In this document: piece after piece, positions 1-5,084 of the stretch
How positions within the stretch are numbered: position 1 is the first letter of the stretch
Layout of the letters: every line of letters starts with the position of its first letter
Assembly: GCA_900549685.1 (NCBI GenBank)
Contig: UROX01000172.1
Coordinates: 1 to 5,084, forward strand
Direction: 5' to 3'
Length of the DNA stretch: 5,084 nucleotides
DNA from: an uncultured Alistipes sp.
GTDB taxonomy: Bacteria; Bacteroidota; Bacteroidia; Bacteroidales; Rikenellaceae
Notes under the pieces: generated by a model
Databases searched by the model: none
What the model was told of the DNA's origin: nothing
Seen by the model: only the letters and a program-made list of their open reading frames with translations
Translations under genes and position numbers: made by a program

Positions 1-2025
1 GCGAACGGCATTGCCGCAGGCACGCTGGGTCATCTGCGACGCATTGATCGCCATCGATTCGATCTTGAAGCTGAGTGCCTGATACATATTCTCTTTCGGT
101 GCGGAGGTCCAGTAGAACCCATAGTGACCGAAACGGTCTCCGGCCACAATGACACCGGAACTGTAATTCAGGTAACCGCAGGCAGGGAAATAGATCCGAC
201 CGTCTTCCGTGGGGAAGTACCAGCCGTCCGTATAATCGCCCGATTTGGCGAAACCGGTGAAGGCCGTCTGCGGAGCGACCATATATCCGGCAGGACACGG
301 GTCGTAAATCGTTTTTACACCGGTCGTTCCGTCAGGATTGCCCCACAGATCGTTATTGCGGTCGGCCGCCGAAGCTCCGGTACCGTAAAACCAGTCGTAA
401 CCGCTCGCCCAGCTACCCGAGAAGAATACGGTAGGATACATGATCGTGTAAGCAATCGATTCGTCCTCGCCGTCGGGATAATACGAACCTTTCATCCAGC
501 CGTAATGTTCGTCGTCGGTTACGACACCCGTCGTAACGGTACCGCTGGAAAGGATACCGTTATAATAGAACGGATCCTTGCGGCCCCACTGGTATTTGAG
601 TCCGTAGCTGTCCGTCGATTCGGGTACGGTGCTTAGTGCGCCGAGGTTGCGGTCCATGAACATGAAGGCCTCTCCGTCGGCATTGAGGCATTTCACATCC
701 GAATCGGCCGAATAGTCGGTGCTCCAGATGTGCCAGCTCCAGAGAATGGTTCCCAACGGGAAATCTTCGGTTTCGATACCGTCCGTCACGGCGATCAGCG
801 CATTGCCGCCGATCGAGTCCGAAGTGGTGAACGTAACGAAACCGTCTTCGCCCAGCGCCACGTCGGCGATCACACCGCCGAGTTCGTCGCTCGATTCCCA
901 TACGACGAAAGCATATTTGGGATCGATCGTAACAGGCACGATACCGGTCGTCGCCTGGCCGTTACCCTGTACGCGGGCATCGAACTTGTATTTGGTGCCG
1001 GGTTCGGCAACGATATAGCTGTTGGCATAAACGCCGTTCTCGTTCAGGTTCGTCGTGAACTGATCGGTAATGTCCAGACGGACGGGATACACGCCGTCGG
1101 CTTCGTAATTGCCGCCTTCGAAAGTGTATTCGAGCGTATATTCGCCCACTTTCAACGATACGGAAAGTTCTTTGCCCGTGTAGTCGCCCGGGTTGATGAC
1201 GATGCCCGCACGGATCGTTTCGCCTTCGGCCACCTGCGCTCCGTCGAAACGGATCACGACGCTGTCGGCCGCTTCGTTTTCATCGAAAACGGGAACGACG
1301 GGCGAAGCGGTCAGATCGGCCGTGAACGCACCGCAGAGCACGGCACCCTCGCCGCCGCGGACGGTCAGTTCCGATACGGTCTCGCCGATGCCGAAGCCGT
1401 CGGTTCCGATCGTGAAGTCGAGCACGGCGAACAGGTTGGTCATTTCGAACGACACGACTGCCGGATCGATCACTTCGATTTCGGGTTCACCTTCGCTCTC
1501 GCCGGCCACCACGGATTTGGTAGGCAGCACGCTGGCCGAGCCGACGAACGTCGAACGCACCCAAACGGAGTCGGAAGCCGACTGTTCCGCAGCGATACGG
1601 CCCGCAACGGCCGTCGAAGCGTCCCCTGCCGCTTCGTTATAGGGATAATAGCCATAGAACAGGTGCATGGTGTCGGCACCCATTTTCAGCGAATTGGCGA
1701 ACGTAGCCGTAGCGGTTCCGGCACCCTCTTCGAGCGTGAGCGCGAGATTGGCCACACCGGTTTCTTCTCCGGAAACGACCTCGTCGCAATAGAGACCCAG
1801 CCGATCTCCTTCGGCCCAAACGGCCGAAATGTCGGCGAAATTCAATGTTCCGCGAACGGTCACGGGCTGAACGATCTCTACCGGAGTAGGTTCGGGTTCG
1901 GGAGTAGGCTCCGGAGCGGCTTCCGGATCGTCGTCCTTACAACCGGACAAAGCGACTGCGACGGCCAGAGCCATCATAAAAACAAGTTGGTTAGAGTGTG
2001 AGATTTTAAACTGTTTTTTAGTCAC
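1..2025 (-). CDS. Fimbrillin-like surface lipoprotein with C-terminal FISUMP-type domain (3' end cut by window edge)
   Basis: Seen: 675 codons are open from GTG at 2025 to the window edge. The N-terminus MTKKQFKISHSNQLVF leads into a hydrophobic stretch and lipobox LSGC (Cys29), then KDDD. A Pro/Glu linker follows (about 33-48). Residues about 50-320 carry fimbrillin hallmarks: VWAEGDRLGLY (69-79) and FYGYYPY (123-129). A middle module (about 325-425) starts GVYANSYIVAEPGT. The C-terminal module (about 427-675) has LWSWHIW, FMDRNLGA, YQWGRKDPF, DPCPAGY, FPACGYL and FYWTSAP, and breaks off at CGNAVR. Known: this order matches Bacteroidales fimbrillin-family (Mfa-like) proteins ending in a Fibrobacter succinogenes major paralogous (FISUMP) type domain, which commonly finish close to a VRCV motif, so few residues should be missing. 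The KDDD resembles the K-(D/E)2 lipoprotein surface-export signal. Inferred role: surface adhesin or pilus-associated protein; the ligand is unknown. The ATGs at 1977 and 1974 are alternative starts, but would remove every positive charge from the signal peptide. Confidence 0.87.
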   Translation of the reverse strand, partial: MTKKQFKISHSNQLVFMMALAVAVALSGCKDDDPEAAPEPTPEPEPTPVEIVQPVTVRGTLNFADISAVWAEGDRLGLYCDEVVSGEETGVANLALTLEEGAGTATATFANSLKMGADTMHLFYGYYPYNEAAGDASTAVAGRIAAEQSASDSVWVRSTFVGSASVLPTKSVVAGESEGEPEIEVIDPAVVSFEMTNLFAVLDFTIGTDGFGIGETVSELTVRGGEGAVLCGAFTADLTASPVVPVFDENEAADSVVIRFDGAQVAEGETIRAGIVINPGDYTGKELSVSLKVGEYTLEYTFEGGNYEADGVYPVRLDITDQFTTNLNENGVYANSYIVAEPGTKYKFDARVQGNGQATTGIVPVTIDPKYAFVVWESSDELGGVIADVALGEDGFVTFTTSDSIGGNALIAVTDGIETEDFPLGTILWSWHIWSTDYSADSDVKCLNADGEAFMFMDRNLGALSTVPESTDSYGLKYQWGRKDPFYYNGILSSGTVTTGVVTDDEHYGWMKGSYYPDGEDESIAYTIMYPTVFFSGSWASGYDWFYGTGASAADRNNDLWGNPDGTTGVKTIYDPCPAGYMVAPQTAFTGFAKSGDYTDGWYFPTEDGRIYFPACGYLNYSSGVIVAGDRFGHYGFYWTSAPKENMYQALSFKIESMAINASQMTQRACGNAVR
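1882..1914 (-). repeat. Short imperfect direct repeat encoding the Pro/Glu linker
   Basis: Residues 38-48 read PEPTPEPEPTP. The underlying DNA holds two 14-nt copies of CC(G/C)GA(G/A)CCTACTCC, offset by 18 nt and differing at two positions. It forms a stiff, acidic spacer between the lipid anchor and the first folded region, a common arrangement in surface lipoproteins. Because 18 nt is six codons, gain or loss of a unit would keep the frame. Confidence 0.6.
1939..2025 (-). other. Type II signal peptide and surface-export motif of the fimbrillin-like protein
   Basis: Codons 1-29 encode a basic N-region (K3, K4, K7), a hydrophobic core LVFMMALAVAVAL and the lipobox LSGC, with Cys29 as the lipidated residue at 1939-1941. 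Lys-Asp-Asp-Asp follows at positions +2 to +5. A charged K-(D/E)2 type motif right after the cysteine is known in Bacteroidetes to direct lipoproteins across the outer membrane to the cell surface. Surface display is therefore inferred, not shown. Confidence 0.8.
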
Positions 2026-2030
2026 GGGGA

Positions 2031-2038
2031 CAAATATA
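2031..2038 (-). promoter_or_regulatory. Bacteroidetes -7 promoter box (TATATTTG)
   Basis: Read on the minus strand, the sequence is TATATTTG, an exact match to the Bacteroidetes primary sigma factor -7 consensus TAnnTTTG. It ends 5 nt before the GTG start codon of the fimbrillin-like gene. No good -33 TTTG lies about 20 nt further upstream: the nearest TTTG is only 14 nt away and the 20-nt position reads GACG. If the box is used, transcription would begin at or within a few nt of the GTG, which bears on which start codon is real. Confidence 0.55.
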
Positions 2039-2064
2039 GAACAAAATTCGCACAAACCCGTCTA

Positions 2065-2080
2065 ACAGAATCTTTTCTGT
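2065..2080. repeat. Perfect 6-bp inverted repeat upstream of the promoter box
   Basis: ACAGAA, a 4-nt spacer TCTT, then TTCTGT form a perfect dyad. It lies 27-42 bp upstream of the -7 box, roughly -40 to -55 relative to the predicted transcription start, where an activator or other regulator could bind. It is short, could occur by chance, and has no T-tract suggesting a terminator. No regulator gene is in the window. Confidence 0.3.
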
Positions 2081-2172
2081 ACCCCGACCGGCTCCTGACC
2101 CGGTTTCCGGCATCGCAATTCACCTGTTTTTCCCGTTTCGGAGGTCCGACACCGGCCTCGCGCGAACGCACG

Positions 2173-2214
2173 AAAAAGCGCGGGACGCCCTTCATCGGGT
2201 ATCCCGCGCTTTTT
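2173..2214 (-). terminator. Rho-independent terminator of the M16 protease gene, possibly bidirectional
   Basis: GCGCGGGA (2178-2185) pairs perfectly with TCCCGCGC (2202-2209). The 16-nt interior can add a CCC/GGG mini-stem (2188-2190 with 2197-2199). A run of five A (2173-2177) and a run of seven T (2210-2216) flank the stem, giving U-tracts on either strand and five further A-T pairs at the base. The structure begins 13-15 nt past the M16 stop codon at 2230, so it most likely ends that minus-strand transcript and separates it from the fimbrillin-like gene. The plus-strand T-run is longer, so it could also stop antisense transcription. Confidence 0.85.
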
Positions 2215-2229
2215 TTCCGAACGAGTCCG

Positions 2230-5058
2230 CTACTTCACGGGCCGAGCATCGCCGTCCACGACGAGCAGTTCGCCCAGGCCGAGCGAACGCACGCCGGCGA
2301 GCTGCGTCTTGGCGTCGCCCACGACGACGACAATCATCTTGCCGTAGTCGATATGGGCCACAATGGCGGCCTTGGCCTGCTCCAGCGTGATCGTTTTCAG
2401 GATCTGTTCCCGTTGTGCGATAAAGTCCTCGGGCATATCGTACAGGGCGATGGAACGCAGCATACTCAACTGCGCACCGGGTGTTTCGAACGATCCGTTG
2501 AGCGTGCGGAGCAGCGAATTGGTCGTATTGTCGAGATATTCCTGCGTATACTCCTCGCCGTAGGTCGAGAGGATATCGCGGAACAGGGCCAGCGACTCCT
2601 TGGTCACGGTGGCCTGCACGCTGGACTGCGCCTGGAAGAAGTTGTTCAGGTTCGTCTGGTTGAAGAACGAGTAGGCGCCGTAGGTATAGCCGTGTTGCAG
2701 ACGCAGGATCTCGAAGAGCAGACTGCCCGACGAAGCGCCCAGCTTATCATTGACGATGTAGGCGGGATAGGCCTCGGGGCTCTTCATCGGCATGGCTTTC
2801 GAACCGATGGCGATATAGGTCTGACGGGCACCCGGATAATCGACGAAATAGACTTTGGCGGCCGGAGCGGCATCCGTCACGTCGATCATCGGCATCACGA
2901 TGTCTTTGGCTTCCCAGTTCTCGGTCAGCGAGACGAGCGTCTTTTCGACCTGTGCGCGATCCAGTCCGCCCACGAAGCTCATCACAGCGCTCTTGGGGGT
3001 GAAATAGGTTTCGTAGAACGCCTTCAGATCGTCGAGCGTAATGGATTCCACGGAAGCCTCGGTACCCATCGGGCTGTTGGAAAGGATGCTGTGTTCACCG
3101 AAAATCACTTTGGAAAAGACATTCGAAGCGATCGTTCCGGGTTCGGTCGCACGCTGGCGGATGTTGTCGATGGTCCGCTCTTTCACCACGGCGAACGCTT
3201 TTTCGTCCCACCGCGGAGCGAGCAACATCTCTTCGACGAGCGCCATGACCTGCGGGAAGTTCTTTTTGAGACAGTTCCCGCCGAGGGTCATGTATTCGAC
3301 ACCCGACGACACGCGGATCTGCGCACCGAGCTGGCCGATAGCGTTTTCCAGCTCTTCGGGCGTCTTGTCGGCCGTTCCCTCATTGAGCATCTGGGCCGTC
3401 AGATAGGCCACGCCCACCTTATCGGGGCTGTCGAGCAGCATACCCCGGTTCAGCTCGATGGAGAAATTCACGAGCGGAAGTTCGTTGTACTCGATACCGC
3501 GGACCGTCATGCCGTTGGCGAGCTTCGCGCTCCAGATGGCGGGTACGTTCAGCTCGGGCGTATTGGCCATCAGTTCGGGTTCGACGCTGCGGTCGAAGGC
3601 CGAAGGCGTCTTTTCGTAGGGATCGTCCACCACGACGCCGGCCTGAGAGTTCAACTGCTGCTCATCGATGGATTCCTGTTCCACCACGGCGGGCACCGAA
3701 CCCGTCACGGCCAGATCGGATGCTCCTTCGGGATAGATGCTGACCGAGAGGTAGTTCTGGCCTTTGATGTATTTCTCGTACACGCGCATCACGTCATCGA
3801 CCGTCACGGCTTTGTACTTCTCGATCTCCTTGAGCGTCCGGTCGGGAGCGCCGCCGAACACATTGTCGCGGGCCATCGAAATGGCCTTGCCGTTGGTAGA
3901 GGTAAGGCGGTTGTAGATACGGGTCTCTTCGAGATTCTTGTAGCGTTCGAGGTCGGCGGGGTCGATGCCATCCCGTTCGAAACGGGCGAAAGCCTCTTCC
4001 ACGGCAGCCTGGACGTCGTCGAGCTTCACGCCGGGGAACGTCTTGGCGTCGAAGACGACCACGCCCGCCAGTTCGAGCTGGTAACAGAACATTTCGACTT
4101 CCGGAGCCAATCCGCGCTCTTCGACCAGCACCTTGTACAGCGGCGACTTCTTGTCGCCGGAGAGCAGGTTGGTCAGGAAATCGAGCGCATAGCCGTCCTC
4201 GTTGTAATTCTCGACGGCGGGATAGGCCAGCAACAGCAGCGGAGCGTTGCAGAACACGTCCTCATGCGAGATTTTCTTCGTCGAGTCGAGCGTTACGTTC
4301 TGCACCTGCGGAGCTTCGGGATTGGGCCGCGCGGGGATTTCGCCGAAATATTTCGCGATCAGTTCGCGGGCCTGTGCCTTGTCGAAGTCGCCGGCGATGA
4401 CGAGCGTCGCGTTGCCGGGCGTATAGTATTTGTCGTAGAACTCCTTGACGTCTTCCACCGTCGCGCTGCGCAGGTCGGGGATTTCGCCGATCACCGTCCA
4501 GCTATAAGGATGTCCTTCGGGGAACATGTTTTTGAACATCAGGTCGAACGTAAGTCCGTAAGGCGCATTTTCGCGCTGACGTTTTTCGTTCGACACCACG
4601 TCGATCTCGCGGCGCAGACCGCCTTCGGTCACCGTATTGATGAAATAGCCCATACGGTCGGACTCCATCCACAGCACTTTTTCGAGCGCGTCGCGCGGTA
4701 CGGTCTCATAGTAGACGGTTCCATCGTTGCTCGTACCGCCGTTGAACGTCCCGCCCAGCGCGTCGATCTTCTGGAAAAAGGCGTTGCGCGGCAGGTTTTC
4801 GGACCGCTGGAACAACATGTGTTCGAAAAAATGGGCGAATCCCGTCTTGCCGGGTTTCTCGCGGTTGCTGCCCACGTGATACTGGATGGCCACCGACACG
4901 ACCGGATCGGAGGTATCCTGATGCAACACCACCTCGAGTCCGTTATCGAGGGTGTACTTCTCGTAATCGAGACGGGCCTTGTCTTCGGCCTTACTTCCGC
5001 AACTGCTCATACTCAATGTCGTTAATGAGATCAGTGGGAACAAAAAGATTTTTTTCAT
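2230..5058 (-). CDS. Two-domain M16 (insulinase/pitrilysin-like) zinc metalloprotease lipoprotein
   Basis: Seen (942 residues, numbered from ATG at 5058): signal peptide MKKIFLFPLISLTTLSMSSC with lipobox cysteine at 20, then GSK. The first M16 half (about 32-440) carries HFFEH (76-80), the inverted zinc motif HxxEH, and the third-ligand Glu158 in VVSNEKRQ, preceded by Glu151 seven residues earlier as in pitrilysin. The second half (about 505-935) has the same fold signature (FYDKYYTP in half one, FYETYFTP in half two) and an LRLQHGYTYG motif typical of the M16 C-terminal part, but YLTAQ stands where HFFEH should be, so it is not catalytic. Known: in M16 enzymes an active and an inactive half form a clamshell that encloses short or unfolded peptides. 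Inferred role: envelope-anchored peptide degradation; the substrate is unknown. GTG at 5064, two codons upstream (MHMKK), is an alternative start. The stop is TAG. A terminator follows, so it is not clearly in an operon with the next gene. Confidence 0.93.
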   Translation of the reverse strand: MKKIFLFPLISLTTLSMSSCGSKAEDKARLDYEKYTLDNGLEVVLHQDTSDPVVSVAIQYHVGSNREKPGKTGFAHFFEHMLFQRSENLPRNAFFQKIDALGGTFNGGTSNDGTVYYETVPRDALEKVLWMESDRMGYFINTVTEGGLRREIDVVSNEKRQRENAPYGLTFDLMFKNMFPEGHPYSWTVIGEIPDLRSATVEDVKEFYDKYYTPGNATLVIAGDFDKAQARELIAKYFGEIPARPNPEAPQVQNVTLDSTKKISHEDVFCNAPLLLLAYPAVENYNEDGYALDFLTNLLSGDKKSPLYKVLVEERGLAPEVEMFCYQLELAGVVVFDAKTFPGVKLDDVQAAVEEAFARFERDGIDPADLERYKNLEETRIYNRLTSTNGKAISMARDNVFGGAPDRTLKEIEKYKAVTVDDVMRVYEKYIKGQNYLSVSIYPEGASDLAVTGSVPAVVEQESIDEQQLNSQAGVVVDDPYEKTPSAFDRSVEPELMANTPELNVPAIWSAKLANGMTVRGIEYNELPLVNFSIELNRGMLLDSPDKVGVAYLTAQMLNEGTADKTPEELENAIGQLGAQIRVSSGVEYMTLGGNCLKKNFPQVMALVEEMLLAPRWDEKAFAVVKERTIDNIRQRATEPGTIASNVFSKVIFGEHSILSNSPMGTEASVESITLDDLKAFYETYFTPKSAVMSFVGGLDRAQVEKTLVSLTENWEAKDIVMPMIDVTDAAPAAKVYFVDYPGARQTYIAIGSKAMPMKSPEAYPAYIVNDKLGASSGSLLFEILRLQHGYTYGAYSFFNQTNLNNFFQAQSSVQATVTKESLALFRDILSTYGEEYTQEYLDNTTNSLLRTLNGSFETPGAQLSMLRSIALYDMPEDFIAQREQILKTITLEQAKAAIVAHIDYGKMIVVVVGDAKTQLAGVRSLGLGELLVVDGDARPVK
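4999..5058 (-). other. Lipoprotein signal peptide of the M16 protease
   Basis: Residues 1-20 have a Lys-Lys N-region, a hydrophobic core and end in SMSSC. The small residues at -1 and -2 fit a lipobox; Met at -3 is less usual than Leu. GSKAEDK follows the cysteine and lacks the compact acidic run seen in the neighbouring lipoprotein, so anchoring on the periplasmic side is more likely than surface display. That location is an inference. Confidence 0.75.
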
Positions 5059-5084
5059 ATGCACTATCGTGTTTTGACATATAC

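Noticed and set aside
124..636. 170-codon plus-strand open frame near the left edge
   Set aside because: It is antiparallel to the FISUMP-type region of the real gene and ends where the sense strand has a CTA codon; no independent support.
560..901. 113-codon minus-strand Arg-rich frame
   Set aside because: It lies in another frame inside the fimbrillin-like gene; its Arg-rich low-complexity composition is typical of a shadow.
730..2001. 423-codon plus-strand open frame opposite the fimbrillin-like gene
   Set aside because: It is in the same antiparallel register as the true gene, with shadow composition (many Arg, His, Gly, Phe) and no motif. The true strand has a signal peptide and multiple conserved family motifs.
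2087..2104. ACCGG...CCGGT inverted repeat in the intergenic region
   Set aside because: The stem is only 5 bp with an 8-nt loop in GC-rich sequence, as expected by chance, and no T-tract follows.
2353..5025. 890-codon plus-strand open frame opposite the protease gene
   Set aside because: It is in exact antiparallel codon register with the M16 gene, is rich in His, Arg, Gly and Val as expected from reverse-complemented GC-rich codons, and shows no recognisable family. It is explained by the lack of TTA, CTA and TCA in the real gene.
2230..5064. GTG at 5064 as the protease start
   Set aside because: It adds only Met-His before a standard MKKIF lipoprotein start. ATG at 5058 gives the typical N-terminus, though GTG cannot be excluded.
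5076..5083. TATATGTC upstream of the protease start as a -7 box
   Set aside because: It matches only four of the six fixed consensus positions, and too little upstream sequence is in the window to look for a -33 element.

Overview
The window reads as ordinary chromosome from a GC-rich member of the Bacteroidales. Rikenellaceae, and Alistipes in particular, is the best guess. Three things point there: a fimbrillin-type lipoprotein carrying a C-terminal module common in gut Bacteroidales, a Bacteroidetes-style TAnnTTTG promoter box with no Shine-Dalgarno sequence, and a two-domain M16 metalloprotease lipoprotein. The genus is an inference from base composition and protein style, not something the sequence proves.

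Both genes lie on the minus strand. From the right, the first (5058 to 2230) encodes a 942-residue M16 (insulinase/pitrilysin-like) zinc protease with a lipoprotein signal peptide. Its N-terminal half is catalytic and its C-terminal half is a degenerate copy without zinc ligands. A strong hairpin terminator (about 2173-2214) lies just past its stop codon, so the next gene is probably a separate transcription unit. The rest of the 204-bp gap holds a small perfect inverted repeat (2065-2080) and a -7 promoter box (2031-2038).

The second gene (2025 to 1) runs off the left edge with 675 codons visible. It encodes a lipoprotein with a K-D-D-D surface-export type motif after the lipobox cysteine, a Pro/Glu linker, a fimbrillin-like (Mfa-like) region, a middle beta-rich module and a FISUMP-type C-terminal domain. 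Only the last few residues are probably missing.

Both products should be lipid-anchored in the cell envelope: the protease probably degrades peptides or proteins there, and the fimbrillin-like protein is probably displayed outside. Nothing shows that they work together. I found no RNA gene, mobile element, CRISPR array or clearly new system. The most useful points for follow-up are the start and promoter of the fimbrillin-like gene, its domain architecture, and the strict codon avoidance that creates very long antisense shadow frames.
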